Shown here piece by piece: positions 9,749 through 19,913 of a stretch of DNA of 64,000 bases. Origin of the DNA: Methylorubrum salsuginis (GTDB lineage: Bacteria; Pseudomonadota; Alphaproteobacteria; Rhizobiales; Beijerinckiaceae); NCBI RefSeq assembly GCF_900114375.1, contig NZ_FOSV01000002.1, positions 248,001 through 312,000 on the forward strand, read 5' to 3'. A model generated the notes under the pieces. That model was not told the DNA's origin. It saw only the letters and a list, made by a program, of their open reading frames with translations, and did not search any database. The translations under genes and the position numbers were made by a program. How positions within the stretch are numbered: position 1 is the first letter of the stretch; each line of letters opens with the position of its first letter.

Positions 9749-12724
9749 ATGAGCGACCAGCAAGACGCTGCCCCCGCGGCCGCCCGAGACTATTCCAAGA
9801 CCCTCTTCCTGCCGAAGACCGAGTTCCCCATGCGCGCCGGCCTGCCGGCCCGCGAGCCGCTCCTGCTGGAGCGCTGGAATCAGATCGGCCTGTACGAAAA
9901 AATCCGCGAGGCGGCGAAGGGCCGTCCGCGCTTCGTGCTCCACGACGGCCCGCCCTACGCCAACGGCAACATCCATATCGGGCACGCGCTCAACAAGATC
10001 CTCAAGGACGTGATCGTCCGCTCGCAAGGCGCGCTCGGGAAGGATGCCGATTACGTGCCGGGCTGGGACTGCCACGGCCTGCCGATCGAGTGGAAGATCG
10101 AGGAGCAGTACCGGGCCAAGGGCCGGAACAAGGACGAGGTGCCGGTGCTGGAATTCCGCCAGCAATGCCGGGCCTTTGCCGCCGATTGGCTCAACGTCCA
10201 GCGCGACGAGTTCAAGCGGCTGGGCGTCACCGGCGATTGGGGCCGGCCCTACTCGACCATGGCTTATCCGGCGGAAAGCCGCATCGCCGCAGAACTGATG
10301 AAGTTCGCCGCCTCGGGCCAGCTCTATCGCGGCTCGAAGCCGGTGATGTGGTCGGTGGTGGAGAAGACCGCGCTGGCCGAAGCGGAGGTCGAGTACGAGG
10401 AGCATGTCAGCGACACGGTGTTCGTGGCGTTCCCGATCCGTGACGGTGCCACCCCGGAGCTCGCCGGCGCCCGCGTCGTCATCTGGACGACGACCCCCTG
10501 GACGCTGCCGGGCAACCGGGCCGTCGCCTACTCCAAGAAGGTCGCCTACGGGCTCTACCGCGTCACCGCCGCCGCCGAGGACAACTGGGCCAAGGTCGGC
10601 GACACCTATCTGCTCGCCGACGCGCTCGCCGAGGGTGTGTTCAAGGCCGCCCGCGTCGAGGGTTTCGAGCGCGTCGGCGACGTGCCGAACGCGGCGCTCG
10701 CCGGGCTGACGCTGTCGCATCCCTTAGAAAAATTCGATCCGGGCTACGGTTTCGCCGTTCCGATGATGGACGGCGAGCACGTGACCGACGAGGCCGGCAC
10801 CGGCTTCGTCCACACGGCGCCCGGTCATGGCCGCGAGGATTTCGAGGTCTGGATGGCCAACGGCCGTCGCCTCGCGGAAGCCGGCATCGAGACCCGCATC
10901 CCCTACACGGTGGATGCCGACGGCGCGCTCACCAAGGAGGCGCCGGGCTTCACGGGCAAGCGCGTCTTCAACGACAAGGGTGACAAGGGCGACGCCAACA
11001 AGGCGGTGATCGCGGCGCTGACGGAGGCCGGTGCGCTCGTGGCGCGCGGCGTGCTGCGCCACCAATACCCGCATTCCTGGCGTTCGAAGAAGCCGGTGAT
11101 CTTCCGCAACACGCCGCAATGGTTCATCGCCATGGACCGGGCGGTGGATTCCCTCGGCAACCGGACCCTGCGCGAGACGGCGCTGAACGCCATCGAGCAG
11201 ACCCAGTGGGTGCCGCCGCAGGGCAAGAACCGCATCAACGGCATGGTCTCGGGCCGGCCCGATTGGGTGGTCTCGCGCCAGCGCGCCTGGGGCGTGCCGA
11301 TCACGGTGTTCGTCCATCGGGAGACCGGCGAGGTGCTGCGCGACGAGGCGGTGAATGCCCGGATCGCCGAGGCCTTCGCGGCGGAGGGCGCCGATGCGTG
11401 GTTCAAGGACGACGCCACCGCGCGCTTCCTCGCCCCCGAGCACGATCCGGCGGCCTACGAGAAGGTGACCGACGTCCTCGACGTCTGGTTCGATTCCGGC
11501 TCGACCCACGCGTTCGTGCTCGATGACGCGGCAGCCTTCCCGGGCCTTGCCGGCATCCGCCGCGCGGTGGACGGTGGGCCCGACCGGGTGATGTATCTGG
11601 AGGGCTCCGACCAGCATCGCGGCTGGTTCCAGTCCTCGCTGCTCGAATCCTGCGGCACGCGCGGCCACGCGCCCTACGACGTGGTGCTCACCCACGGCTT
11701 CGTCCTCGACCCCAAGGGGGAGAAGATGTCGAAGTCGAAGGGCAACGTCGTCGCCCCGCAGACCGTCATCAAGGAATCCGGCGCCGATATTTTGCGACTT
11801 TGGGTGGCGGCCTCGGATTACTCCGACGACCTCCGGATCGGGCCCGAAATCGTAAAAACGTTCGCCGAGACCTACCGCAAGCTCCGCAATTCCCTGCGCT
11901 GGATGCTCGGCTCGCTCGCCCATCGCGTGCCGGGCGACGACGTCCCCTTCCAAGACATGCCGGAGTTGGAGCGGCTGATCCTGCATCGGCTGGCCCAGCT
12001 CGACGGCGAGATCCGCGAGGCCTACGCGACCTACGACACCAAGCGGATCGTGGCACTGCTCAACGGCTTCATGACGGGTGACCTCTCGGCCTTCTACTTC
12101 GATGTCCGCAAGGACGCGCTCTACTGCGATCCGATTTCTTCGGTGACGCGCCGGGCCTCGCTGCAGGTCATCGACGAGGCTTTTCGGCGCGTCACGATCT
12201 GGCTCGCGCCGGTCCTGGCCTTCACGGCGGAAGAGGCGTGGCTGGAGCGCTACCCGTCGGAGGGCGGCTCGGTGCATCTCCAGACCTTGCCCGAGACACC
12301 GTCCGAGTGGCGAAACGCCCCCCTCGCGGAGCGCTGGCAGAAAATCAGAAGGGTGCGCCGGGTCGTGACCGGGGCGCTGGAGATCGAGCGCGCGGCCAAG
12401 CGCATCGGTGCGAGCCTGGAGGCGGCGCCTTTGGTCTACGTGTCGGATTCCGACCTGCTCGGCGCCCTCGACGGCGTCGACTTCGCCGAAGTCTGCATCT
12501 CCTCCGCGATCACCGTTCGCGACGGCGAGGGACCGGCCGATGCCTTCCGCCTCGATGAGGTGAAGGGCGTGGCCGTGGTGCCGCAGCGGGCGGAGGGGCG
12601 CAAATGCGCTCGCTCCTGGCGGGTGACCGAGACGGTCGGCGCCGACGCCGAATATCCCGACGTGACGCCGCGCGACGCGCAGGCGTTGCGCGAGTGGGAC
12701 GCCGCCAACTCGGCTGCCGCGTGA
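9749..12724 (+). CDS. ileS: Isoleucyl-tRNA synthetase
   Basis: This cytoplasmic class I aminoacyl-tRNA synthetase charges tRNA-Ile. The product is 991 residues from the ATG at 9749; an in-frame upstream start at 9698 is possible. HIGH is at 76-79 within [22 protein letters not shown] is at 659-663, and the editing domain ([13 protein letters not shown]) and anticodon-binding region are intact. The C-terminus is odd. The zinc-finger segment, normally KCxRCW plus a second CxxC pair, reads [10 protein letters not shown] with only Cys953 left. The protein probably does without the zinc. Confidence 0.97.
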   Translation: MSDQQDAAPAAARDYSKTLFLPKTEFPMRAGLPAREPLLLERWNQIGLYEKIREAAKGRPRFVLHDGPPYANGNIHIGHALNKILKDVIVRSQGALGKDADYVPGWDCHGLPIEWKIEEQYRAKGRNKDEVPVLEFRQQCRAFAADWLNVQRDEFKRLGVTGDWGRPYSTMAYPAESRIAAELMKFAASGQLYRGSKPVMWSVVEKTALAEAEVEYEEHVSDTVFVAFPIRDGATPELAGARVVIWTTTPWTLPGNRAVAYSKKVAYGLYRVTAAAEDNWAKVGDTYLLADALAEGVFKAARVEGFERVGDVPNAALAGLTLSHPLEKFDPGYGFAVPMMDGEHVTDEAGTGFVHTAPGHGREDFEVWMANGRRLAEAGIETRIPYTVDADGALTKEAPGFTGKRVFNDKGDKGDANKAVIAALTEAGALVARGVLRHQYPHSWRSKKPVIFRNTPQWFIAMDRAVDSLGNRTLRETALNAIEQTQWVPPQGKNRINGMVSGRPDWVVSRQRAWGVPITVFVHRETGEVLRDEAVNARIAEAFAAEGADAWFKDDATARFLAPEHDPAAYEKVTDVLDVWFDSGSTHAFVLDDAAAFPGLAGIRRAVDGGPDRVMYLEGSDQHRGWFQSSLLESCGTRGHAPYDVVLTHGFVLDPKGEKMSKSKGNVVAPQTVIKESGADILRLWVAASDYSDDLRIGPEIVKTFAETYRKLRNSLRWMLGSLAHRVPGDDVPFQDMPELERLILHRLAQLDGEIREAYATYDTKRIVALLNGFMTGDLSAFYFDVRKDALYCDPISSVTRRASLQVIDEAFRRVTIWLAPVLAFTAEEAWLERYPSEGGSVHLQTLPETPSEWRNAPLAERWQKIRRVRRVVTGALEIERAAKRIGASLEAAPLVYVSDSDLLGALDGVDFAEVCISSAITVRDGEGPADAFRLDEVKGVAVVPQRAEGRKCARSWRVTETVGADAEYPDVTPRDAQALREWDAANSAAA

Positions 12725-12748
12725 TCCTCGTCGCCGACCGCGGACCGA

Positions 12749-12902
12749 CCCTCCCCCCTCTGCGGGGGAGGGTGCCTGCGGCGCAGGCGGGAAAGGGGAG
12801 CGACGCTTCCGCTTGGCCGCACTCGACCCGAATTCTCCGGAAGCCGGGTTCCCCTCTCCCGACCCCCTTCGGGGGCCACCCTCCCCCGCAGAGGGGGGAG
12901 GG
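12749..12902. repeat. Long perfect inverted repeat between ileS and lspA
   Basis: Two 26-base arms are exact reverse complements: 12749-12774 (starting CCCTCCCCCCTCTGCGGGGG) and 12877-12902. They enclose about 100 bases with a smaller hairpin (CCCCTTCGGGG, near 12863-12873). The arms are C/G homopolymer-rich, as in the intergenic palindromes common in Rhizobiales genomes. A related short hairpin lies at 35745-35772. It sits between two genes read in the same direction and could attenuate or stabilise the transcript. Confidence 0.8.
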
Positions 12903-12920
12903 ACGCGTCGAGCCTTTCAG

Positions 12921-13400
12921 ATGACCCCCTTCCGCGCCGGCCTCCTGGCCGCCCTCGTCACCCTCCTGCTCGACCAAGCGAGCAAGCTCGGCCTCTATTT
13001 CGGCACCGATCTGGTGATGACCGGGCCGTGGCGGGTCGCGCCCTTCGCCGACCTCGTCGTGGTGTGGAACCGGGGCATCTCCTACGGCCTGTTCCAGCAG
13101 GAGGGAGGGCTCGGCCGCTGGCTGCTGGTGGCGCTCTCGCTGGCGGCCTCGGTCGGCCTCACGGTGTGGATGCGCCGGGCGGCGACGCGGCTGCTCGCGG
13201 TGGCGCTCGGCCTCATCGTCGGCGGCGCACTCGGCAACGCCATCGACCGGGCCGCCTACGGCGCGGTGTTCGATTTCGTCCACCTCCATGCCGGCACGTG
13301 GTCCTGGTACGTGTTCAACGTGGCGGATGCCGCGATCGTGGCCGGCGTCGTCGGCCTGATCCTCGACAGCCTGCGCCCGGGTGCGCGGGCGAAGGCCTGA
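12921..13400 (+). CDS. lspA: Lipoprotein signal peptidase (signal peptidase II)
   Basis: This inner-membrane aspartyl protease removes signal peptides from prolipoproteins after lipidation. The 159-residue protein has four hydrophobic helices. The catalytic pair is Asp109 in GNAIDR and Asp136 in FNVADAAI, and the conserved N-terminal LLLDQASK and [10 protein letters not shown] segments are present. I chose the ATG at 12921 because it directly precedes the conserved first helix, whereas the longer frame reads through the inverted repeat. In many bacteria lspA follows ileS, as here. Confidence 0.95.
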   Translation: MTPFRAGLLAALVTLLLDQASKLGLYFGTDLVMTGPWRVAPFADLVVVWNRGISYGLFQQEGGLGRWLLVALSLAASVGLTVWMRRAATRLLAVALGLIVGGALGNAIDRAAYGAVFDFVHLHAGTWSWYVFNVADAAIVAGVVGLILDSLRPGARAKA

Positions 13401-13563
13401 GCCCACACGTTCCCCGCCCGAGGCTGCGACAAAGCGCGCCCCCGCCTTACGATCGCCCGAAACCCGGCTCACGCCGTCCCTGGGGATCGGGGCGATGGCG
13501 TCCGGGAACGGTCCGGCCAACCGGCTCCGACAGAGGGCCGGCCCGACGACGGGAGAGGGCGAG

Positions 13564-14262
13564 ATGAACGGTCGGCGCGGTGTGTCTGGGAGCCGGACCT
13601 CTCCGGTCATCCGTTCGTTGATCGTCGGCACGGCGTTGTCCGCCGGACTGGCCGCCACGGCCGCCCGCGCGGAGGGCGAACTGATGCGCGACGCGCTCAG
13701 CGGCATCGGCCTGATCGAGCCCGAGCGCCCGGCCATCAATTACCGCGAGCGTGCCCCGCTCGCCATGCCGCCCAAGCTCGGCGGCCAGCAGGATCTCACC
13801 GCCGGTCTGCCGGTGCCCCGCGCCCGCCAGGCGGACCCCGCTTGGCCGAAGGATCCGGAGGTGATCGCCCGCGAGCGCGCCGCCGTGGAGGCCAAGAAGC
13901 CGATCGTGCGCGGCGCGCAAGGGCGGATGAACGACAACAACGAGACGCTCTCGGTCTACGAGATGGACGCCGGCCGCCGCGCTGGCGCGGGTGCGGTCAC
14001 CGGGCCGGCGGGCAGCCCCGGCCAGGGCGACACCCGCGACTCCACGTGGCTCAACCCGTTCGAGATGTTCAGCGGCAAGGCCGAGAAGACCGAGCCGTCC
14101 GTGGCCGAGCCCGACCGCGACACGCTGACCGATCCGCCGACCGGCTACCGCAAGGCCCCGGTCAAGGTCGCCAAGCCCCAGGGCACCCCCGTGGGCGGGC
14201 CGATCAGCGACCGTGAAGAAGCCGACCCGCGTGCCTATCTGAGGAATCCGGGACGCTACTGA
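13564..14262 (+). CDS. Conserved periplasmic protein of unknown function
   Basis: A 232-residue protein begins at the ATG at 13564, with GGGAGAGGGCGAG just upstream as ribosome-binding sequence. A signal peptide (SLIVGTALSAGLAATAARA) is followed by a Pro-, Lys- and Glu-rich, low-complexity mature part without membrane segments. Motifs such as INYRERAPLAMPP and STWLNPFEMFSG look conserved, but I cannot name a family. It lies between lspA and a pair of M16 peptidases, all in one direction. A periplasmic partner role for those peptidases is only a guess from position. Confidence 0.7.
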   Translation: MNGRRGVSGSRTSPVIRSLIVGTALSAGLAATAARAEGELMRDALSGIGLIEPERPAINYRERAPLAMPPKLGGQQDLTAGLPVPRARQADPAWPKDPEVIARERAAVEAKKPIVRGAQGRMNDNNETLSVYEMDAGRRAGAGAVTGPAGSPGQGDTRDSTWLNPFEMFSGKAEKTEPSVAEPDRDTLTDPPTGYRKAPVKVAKPQGTPVGGPISDREEADPRAYLRNPGRY

Positions 14263-14274
14263 GGCCCTCGGGGA

Positions 14275-14295
14275 CGCCGCCCCGCCGGGGCGGCG
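14275..14295 (+). terminator. GC-rich hairpin after the periplasmic protein gene
   Basis: CGCCGCCCC and GGGGCGGCG form a perfect 9-bp stem around GCC, 12 bases after the stop at 14262. It lacks a T-run, so it is a weak intrinsic terminator or a 3'-end stabiliser. Confidence 0.5.
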
Positions 14296-14440
14296 ATTCA
14301 CCGTGACGACGATCGGGAGTGGCCGCGCGGACACGCCGCGCGGTACGGTATTTGCGCCCGGCACGCATTCTCGGGAGAATGCCGGGCAATCGGGACGGAA
14401 AGCGCGGACGGGCGGAAGAGCCCCCGCACAGGGACAGACA

Positions 14441-15823
14441 ATGCACCTCTACCGGAAGGCCACCCCCCCTCTGGGACCGCAGCGCGGCTTCGCGCATGCC
14501 GGCCGGGTGGAGGCGGCCCCGTTCGGGCGATCGGAGGCCGGCGGGCCGGAGGTGTCCGCCTTCGCCCTCGACAACGGACTCGACGTGGTGGTGGTGCCCG
14601 ACCACCGCGCCCCGGTCGCGACCCACATGATCTGGTACCGCAACGGCTCGGCCGACGATCCGCTCGGCCAGTCGGGCATCGCCCACTTCCTCGAACATCT
14701 GATGTTCAAGGGCACGGACCGGCACCCGGCCGGCGCCTTCTCCAAGGCGGTCTCGGGCCTGGGTGGCCAGGAGAACGCCTTCACCAGCTACGACTACACC
14801 GCCTATTTCCAGCGCGTCGCCCGCGACCATCTCGGCACGATGATGGGCTTCGAGGCCGACCGGATGAGCGGCCTCGTCCTCGACGACGCCGTGGTGGCGC
14901 CCGAGCGCGACGTGGTGCTGGAGGAGCGCCGCATGCGGGTCGAGACCGACCCGTCGGCTCAGCTCTCCGAGGCGATGGCGGCCTCGCTGTTCGTGCACCA
15001 TCCCTACGGCATCCCGATCATCGGCTGGATGCACGAGATCGAGGAGCTGAACCGCACCCACGCGATCGACTATTACCGCCGCTTCTACACCCCCGAGAAC
15101 GCGATCCTCGTGGTGGCCGGCGACGTGACGCCGGACGAGGTGCGCCGCCTGGCCGAGGAGACCTACGGCCGGGTGACGCCCCAGGGCGCGCGGCCCAAGC
15201 GCCTGCGCCCGCGCGAGCCGGAGCCGCGGGCGATGCGCCGCATCGCGGTGGCCGACCCGAAGGTCGAGCAGCCGACGCTGCAGCGGCTCTACCTCACCCC
15301 CTCCTGCATGACCGCCCGCGACGGCGAGGGCCACGCGCTCGAACTGCTGGCCGAGGTGATCGGCGGCGGCGCGACCTCGTTCCTCTACCGCCAACTCGTG
15401 CTCGAACTCGGCGTCGCCGTGAATGCCGGCGCTTGGTACATGGGCTCGGCGATGGACGACACGCGGTTCGCCGTCTACGCCGTGCCCGCCGAGGGCGTGA
15501 GCCTGGAGGCGCTGGAGGAGCATGTCGACCGCGTGCTGCGCCGCGCGGCCGAGGCCCTCGATCCGGAGGCGATCGAGCGGGCCAAGATCCGGTTGGTCGC
15601 CGAGACGGTCTATTCCTCCGATTCGCAATCCTCGCTCGCCCGCATCTACGGTTCGGCGCTCGCCATCGGCGAGAGCGTGGAGGAGGTGCGCCGCTGGCCC
15701 ACCGATATCGAGGCGGTGACCCGCGACCGGCTCGCCGCGGTGGCCGCGCGCTATCTCGTGCCCGCCCGCTCGGTGACCGGCTACCTCACCAAGGCCCGCG
15801 ACCCCGACATCGCGGTCGCCTGA
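14441..15823 (+). CDS. M16 family zinc metallopeptidase (catalytic member)
   Basis: This 460-residue pitrilysin-type peptidase has the inverted zinc motif HFLEH (His82, Glu85, His86) and the downstream acidic cluster LEERRMRVE (Glu161/162) that supplies the third ligand. The flanking SGIAHFLEHLMFKGT and SGLGGQENAFTSYDYT segments are typical. The ATG at 14441 fits best, since the longer frame upstream encodes no homologous sequence. No clear signal peptide is seen in the first 40 residues. The next gene, 74 bases on, encodes a second M16 protein lacking the zinc motif. Catalytic/non-catalytic pairs are the usual arrangement and the two probably form a heterodimer. Confidence 0.92.
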   Translation: MHLYRKATPPLGPQRGFAHAGRVEAAPFGRSEAGGPEVSAFALDNGLDVVVVPDHRAPVATHMIWYRNGSADDPLGQSGIAHFLEHLMFKGTDRHPAGAFSKAVSGLGGQENAFTSYDYTAYFQRVARDHLGTMMGFEADRMSGLVLDDAVVAPERDVVLEERRMRVETDPSAQLSEAMAASLFVHHPYGIPIIGWMHEIEELNRTHAIDYYRRFYTPENAILVVAGDVTPDEVRRLAEETYGRVTPQGARPKRLRPREPEPRAMRRIAVADPKVEQPTLQRLYLTPSCMTARDGEGHALELLAEVIGGGATSFLYRQLVLELGVAVNAGAWYMGSAMDDTRFAVYAVPAEGVSLEALEEHVDRVLRRAAEALDPEAIERAKIRLVAETVYSSDSQSSLARIYGSALAIGESVEEVRRWPTDIEAVTRDRLAAVAARYLVPARSVTGYLTKARDPDIAVA

Positions 15824-15897
15824 CGCCGGATTTCGCCCTTTGACGGCGCGGCCCAAGGGGGCCGGCGCCGGTTGCCCGAAATAGTAGGAACCATCCG

Positions 15898-17181
15898 ATG
15901 AACCTCGCCGAGACTGGCACCCGCACCGCGACCTCGCCGACCCAGGCGCTGCCGGTCGCGGCCGCCCCCGGCATCGAGGCCTGGCACGTCGCCTCGCCCG
16001 TGGTGCCGATGATCGCCCTGTCCTTCACCTTCGAGGGCGGCGCGGCGCAGGATCCCGAGGGCAAGTCCGGCACCGCGCAGATGCTCAGCCGCCTGCTCGA
16101 CGAGGGCGCGGGCGACCTCGATTCCAACGCCTTCCAGGAGGCGCTGGCAGCGCGGGCGATCGAGCTGAGCTTCCACACCGGCCCCGATTCCATCGGCGGC
16201 TCGCTCAAGACCCTGCTGACCCATGCCGACGAGGCGATCCGCCTCCTGGCGCTGGCGCTGGCCGAGCCGCGCTTCGACGCGCCCGCCATCGAGCGGGTGC
16301 GGGCGCAGATGATCGCGAGCCTGCGCTACCAGCAGAACGATCCCGGCGTGCTGGCCTCCCGCCGCTACTTCCGCACCGCCTTCCCCGACCATCCCTACGG
16401 CCGCCCCTCCTCGGGTACGATCGAGAGCGTTTCGGCCATCACCCGCGACGACCTCGTGGCGATGCACCGTACCCTGATCGGCCGCGGCGGCCTGAAGGTC
16501 GCCGCCGTCGGCGCCTTCGATGCCGATGGCATCGCCGCCATGATCCAGCGCGCCTTCGGCGGCCTGCCCGAGGCCGGACCGCTCAAGCCCGTGCCCCCGA
16601 CGAGCATCCGCGAACTCGGCAGCCGCATCGTGGTCGACCTCGACGTGCCGCAATCGGTGATCCGCTTCGGCCTGCCGGGCATCGCGTGGCGCGACCCCGA
16701 CTTCATCCCGGCCTACGTGCTGAACCACATTCTCGGCGGCGGCGCCTTCACCTCGCGCCTGTTCCAGGAGGTGCGCGAGAAGCGCGGGCTGGCCTACTCG
16801 GTCGGCACCTCGCTGACCTCGCATCGCGCGGTCGCCATGACCTGGGGCTACACCGCCACCAAGAACGAGCGCGTCACCGAAGCCCTCGACGTGATCGGCG
16901 ACGAGATCGCCCGCCTGATCACCGACGGCCCCTGCGACGAGGAGCTGCAGAAGGCCAAGGACTACCTCACCGGCTCCTACGCGCTCGGCTTCGACACCTC
17001 GACCAAGATCGCCGGCCAGCTCGTGCAGATCGCTTTCGAGGGGCTCGGCATGGACTACATCGCCCGCCGCAACGACATGGTGGCCAACGTCACCCAGGCC
17101 GACATCCGCCGGGCCGGCGCCCGCACCCTCGGCGACGGCAAGATGCTGGTGGTGGCCGCCGGGCGGCCGACCGGGATGTGA
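15898..17181 (+). CDS. M16 family peptidase-like protein, non-catalytic partner
   Basis: This 427-residue protein is homologous to the preceding peptidase but lacks HxxEH; the corresponding segment reads TAQMLSRLLDEGAG. It keeps the C-terminal R/Y motif (VREKRGLAYSVG), which in paired M16 enzymes completes the active site of the partner. The N-terminus (about 25 residues) is Ala/Thr-rich and without an obvious signal peptide. The start follows a short gap after the first peptidase, so the two are one operon. The true substrate is unknown. Confidence 0.9.
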   Translation: MNLAETGTRTATSPTQALPVAAAPGIEAWHVASPVVPMIALSFTFEGGAAQDPEGKSGTAQMLSRLLDEGAGDLDSNAFQEALAARAIELSFHTGPDSIGGSLKTLLTHADEAIRLLALALAEPRFDAPAIERVRAQMIASLRYQQNDPGVLASRRYFRTAFPDHPYGRPSSGTIESVSAITRDDLVAMHRTLIGRGGLKVAAVGAFDADGIAAMIQRAFGGLPEAGPLKPVPPTSIRELGSRIVVDLDVPQSVIRFGLPGIAWRDPDFIPAYVLNHILGGGAFTSRLFQEVREKRGLAYSVGTSLTSHRAVAMTWGYTATKNERVTEALDVIGDEIARLITDGPCDEELQKAKDYLTGSYALGFDTSTKIAGQLVQIAFEGLGMDYIARRNDMVANVTQADIRRAGARTLGDGKMLVVAAGRPTGM

Positions 17182-17208
17182 CGCGACGCGCTTTCGGGCG
17201 TCCAGGGG

Positions 17209-17241
17209 GGCCGGCACGCGGGGACGCGGGGCCGGCCTTTT
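17209..17241 (+). terminator. Intrinsic terminator after the M16 pair
   Basis: GGCCGGC (17209-17215) and GCCGGCC (17231-17237) form a stem followed directly by TTTT (17238-17241), 28 bases after the stop of the second M16 gene. Confidence 0.7.
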
Positions 17242-17340
17242 CATGCGCGTCGTCATCGCGGATGCGGCGCCGATCCTTGGGCCAGCGCCCGGAGCCCCTA
17301 TCTGGAGGCCACCCGGCCCTTTCCGCCTCAAGGCTCCGCG

Positions 17341-18273
17341 ATGCAGCTCACCGGTCTTCACCACGTCACCGCCGTCACGGCGCGCGCGGCCGACAACCTC
17401 GCCTTCTACACTCGTGTGCTGGGGCTGCGGCTCGTCAAGAAGACGGTCAATCAGGACGATGTCTCGGCCTATCACCTGTTCTATGCCGACGGGCGCGCCT
17501 CGCCGGGCTCGGACCTCACCTTCTTCGACTGGCCGGCCCCGCCCGAGCGCCGCGGCAGCAACAGCATCGCGCGCACCGCGTTCCGCGTGTCGGGGGAGGG
17601 GACCTTCGACTGGTGGCGCGAGCATCTCGGTCGCCAGGGCGTGAGCCACCATCCGGCGGTGGAGCGCGACGGGCGCCTCACCCTCGATTTCGAGGACGGC
17701 GAGGGCCAGCGCCTCAGCCTCATCGACGATGGCGGCGCGGGCGAGGCCCATCCGTGGGACGAAAGCCCGGTGCCGGCCGCCCACCAGATCCGCGGCCTCG
17801 GGCCCATCCGCCTCGCGGTTGCGGCGCCCGAGCGCACGGAGGCCGTGCTGACCGACATCATGGGCTTCACCCGCGCCCGTACCTTCGAGCTGCCCGAGGG
17901 CGAGGTGACGGTGTTCGAGACCGGCCCCGGCGGCCCGGCGGCGGAGGTCCATCTCCTGCGCGACACGCGTGCGCCCGCGCGCCAGGGCGCGGGCGGCGTC
18001 CATCACGTCGCCTTCCGGGTGCCGGATGCCGATTACGGGGCCTGGGCCGACCGGTTGAAGCAGCGCCGCGTGCCCTCCAGCGGCCCGGTCGACCGCTACT
18101 ACTTCCGCAGCCTCTATTTCCGTGAGCCCAACGGCATCCTGTTCGAGATCGCCACCGACGGGCCGGGCTTCGCCACCGACGAGCCGATGGAAACCTTGGG
18201 CGAGCGCCTCGCCCTGCCGCCGTTCCTCGAGCCGCGCCGGGCCGAGATCGAGGCAGGGCTGAAGCCGCTGTGA
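17341..18273 (+). CDS. Ring-cleaving dioxygenase-like protein (two VOC domains, MhqO type)
   Basis: This 310-residue protein has two glyoxalase/extradiol-dioxygenase (VOC) domains. It starts with [13 protein letters not shown], giving a metal ligand at His7/8, and the second domain has [10 protein letters not shown] and ends with a Glu ligand region near [11 protein letters not shown]. This arrangement matches the MhqO/MhqA group, linked in other bacteria to detoxification of quinones and hydroquinones. It probably binds Fe(II) or another divalent metal. It stands alone between two terminator hairpins. The substrate is not shown by the sequence. Confidence 0.85.
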   Translation: MQLTGLHHVTAVTARAADNLAFYTRVLGLRLVKKTVNQDDVSAYHLFYADGRASPGSDLTFFDWPAPPERRGSNSIARTAFRVSGEGTFDWWREHLGRQGVSHHPAVERDGRLTLDFEDGEGQRLSLIDDGGAGEAHPWDESPVPAAHQIRGLGPIRLAVAAPERTEAVLTDIMGFTRARTFELPEGEVTVFETGPGGPAAEVHLLRDTRAPARQGAGGVHHVAFRVPDADYGAWADRLKQRRVPSSGPVDRYYFRSLYFREPNGILFEIATDGPGFATDEPMETLGERLALPPFLEPRRAEIEAGLKPL

Positions 18274-18280
18274 GCCCCAT

Positions 18281-18305
18281 CGCCGCGGGGACGGTCCCCA
18301 CGGCG
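18281..18305. terminator. Bidirectional hairpin between convergent genes
   Basis: CGCCGCGGGGAC and GTCCCCACGGCG pair with one mismatch in the 48-base gap between the dioxygenase-like gene and the DyP peroxidase gene, and would terminate both. Confidence 0.6.
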
Positions 18306-18321
18306 CTTTCGTCCGGTCGCG

Positions 18322-19803
18322 TCAGAGATCGAGCAGGAAGGTGAGGCTCGGGGAGAAGAAGTACTCGCCGCCCTTCATGTGGACGAAGCCGCCGAAATCG
18401 ACGCCATCCGTCATGTCCTTCCCGTCCCACACCTTCGGCAGTTTCTGCTCGTTGGGGGTCAGCGGTCCCTGGCCGATCACCGGATCGAGGCCGTGCGGAC
18501 CCTTCGGATCTACGGGAAAGTCCGTCGCGTTCGCCCAAGCGGCCTGCGTGAACTTGAATTGCCGGCCGAGATCGGAATTGTAGGCCATGAACAGCAGCCC
18601 GACGCCCTTCTCGGGCAACTTGGGGGCGACTTTCCTGGCGAATTCCTTGGAGTCCTTGGCCGCGGGTAACTCCGCAGGATGCACCTCGCGCCGCGCATCC
18701 TCGTAGGGGATGCCGCGACGGGGCATGAGGTGAAGGCGCTCCTGGGCCTCTCCCTTTTTCAGATCCGGATCGGTGCCGCCGGAACCCCGCGGATTGGTCT
18801 TGCGGATATGGGCGTGGAACGGGCAGCGCGTGCCCGGATCGCCCGTGTAGTCGAAGTTGTTCGGCGGCTTGGCGCCGCGCGCCTCGTCCGACAGCGTCAC
18901 CGGCGTCCCGTCCTCGAAACGCCCGACCAAGAGCGCGCCGGCCCTTTCGCGCGCCTCGGCTCCCTTGAGGCCCAGCTTGTCCGCGATCGTCTGCTCGCGG
19001 GTCTTGAACGCCCGGACCCGCTGCTCGAGCTTGCGAAAGACGAGATAGCTGCCGAAGGCGGTCGGATCGTTCTCGACGCCGGGATCGGGCACGAGGGCGA
19101 GGGAGAGCGGGAAGGCCGGATTCCATCGGTTGGTCCCGGTGCGCTTGCGTTCCTCCTCGATGTCCTCCGCCAGCATCAGCGGCTGGCTGCGGCCGTCCAC
19201 GTAGCCGAAATGCTCGATGCCCTCACCGGCCGCGTTGCGAAGCGTGGCGCCGCGCTGGATGAAGACCGTGCCGCCGGCCTTCTCGATCAGGCCGCGGATG
19301 CGGTCGGCCAATTTGGCCGTTTCGCTCGCGGTCTCGTGCGCGGCGATCACCACGCCGTGGATCGTTGCCCGGAATTCCGGCTCCCACGTGCCGACATCCG
19401 GGTCCGCGAGGTCGCGGAGGCTGCCGGCGTCTTTCATGCCGCGGCGAAATTCCGGATCGGCCGGGGCGACGTCCGCCTTCTCGATCGCCGTGTAGCCGTC
19501 CACCGACAGCGCGAGATGGGCGAAGGCGCCGCCGCCGCGCCCGCCCTCTTCCTTCTTGCCGGCGTTCTTGAACGCTTCGGCATCGAGCAACTGCCGATAG
19601 GCGCTGACGAGATGAAAGTTGGCAAGGTCACGCAGCATCCGCCTCGCGGCGCTTGCTTTGGCCGGATCCAGCGTGAAGAAGATATTCGCGGTGAAATGAC
19701 GCCCATGCCCCTTGAGAATGTTGCCCTGAAGGCATTGCAGCATCAGCAATTCATCGTCATTGGCATTCTTCCATGACAATGGCCGAGCGATATCAATCGG
19801 CAT
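18322..19803 (-). CDS. DyP-type heme peroxidase
   Basis: This is a 493-residue dye-decolourising peroxidase. The diagnostic motif reads EHFGYVDGRSQP (the GxxDG catalytic Asp). The proximal heme His lies in the segment around CPFHAHIRKTNPR, and the C-terminal FGGFVHMKGGEYFF is conserved. There is no Tat or Sec signal, so it acts in the cytoplasm or is loaded into an encapsulin; no encapsulin gene is present. I chose the start at 19803 because GGGAG lies 7 bases upstream of that ATG; ATGs at 19809 or 19839 are alternatives. It is divergent from fpr, which suggests an oxidative-stress role. Confidence 0.87.
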   Translation of the reverse strand: MPIDIARPLSWKNANDDELLMLQCLQGNILKGHGRHFTANIFFTLDPAKASAARRMLRDLANFHLVSAYRQLLDAEAFKNAGKKEEGGRGGGAFAHLALSVDGYTAIEKADVAPADPEFRRGMKDAGSLRDLADPDVGTWEPEFRATIHGVVIAAHETASETAKLADRIRGLIEKAGGTVFIQRGATLRNAAGEGIEHFGYVDGRSQPLMLAEDIEEERKRTGTNRWNPAFPLSLALVPDPGVENDPTAFGSYLVFRKLEQRVRAFKTREQTIADKLGLKGAEARERAGALLVGRFEDGTPVTLSDEARGAKPPNNFDYTGDPGTRCPFHAHIRKTNPRGSGGTDPDLKKGEAQERLHLMPRRGIPYEDARREVHPAELPAAKDSKEFARKVAPKLPEKGVGLLFMAYNSDLGRQFKFTQAAWANATDFPVDPKGPHGLDPVIGQGPLTPNEQKLPKVWDGKDMTDGVDFGGFVHMKGGEYFFSPSLTFLLDL

Positions 19804-19895
19804 CTTCATGCTCCCGCCTTGAAACACACTATCGCGCAATCGCCACGCCGGACCGGCGCGCGAATCATTTTTGTAATGGAATAACTCTAAGTGAA

Positions 19896-19913
19896 TTGAT
19901 TTGAATAAATCAA
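19896..19913. promoter_or_regulatory. Dyad TTGATTT-GAAT-AAATCAA in the DyP/fpr divergent region
   Basis: A perfect 7-bp inverted repeat with a 4-bp spacer lies in the only AT-rich part of the 291-base divergent promoter region, about 95 bases before the DyP start and 182 before fpr. It resembles an FNR half-site pair, but the TTGAT and ATCAA halves are 8 bases apart instead of 4, so I do not call it FNR. A shared regulator site is possible. Confidence 0.4.

Noticed and set aside
19896-19913. FNR/Anr box
   Set aside because: TTGAT and ATCAA are present but 8 bases apart rather than 4, so the spacing is wrong for FNR.
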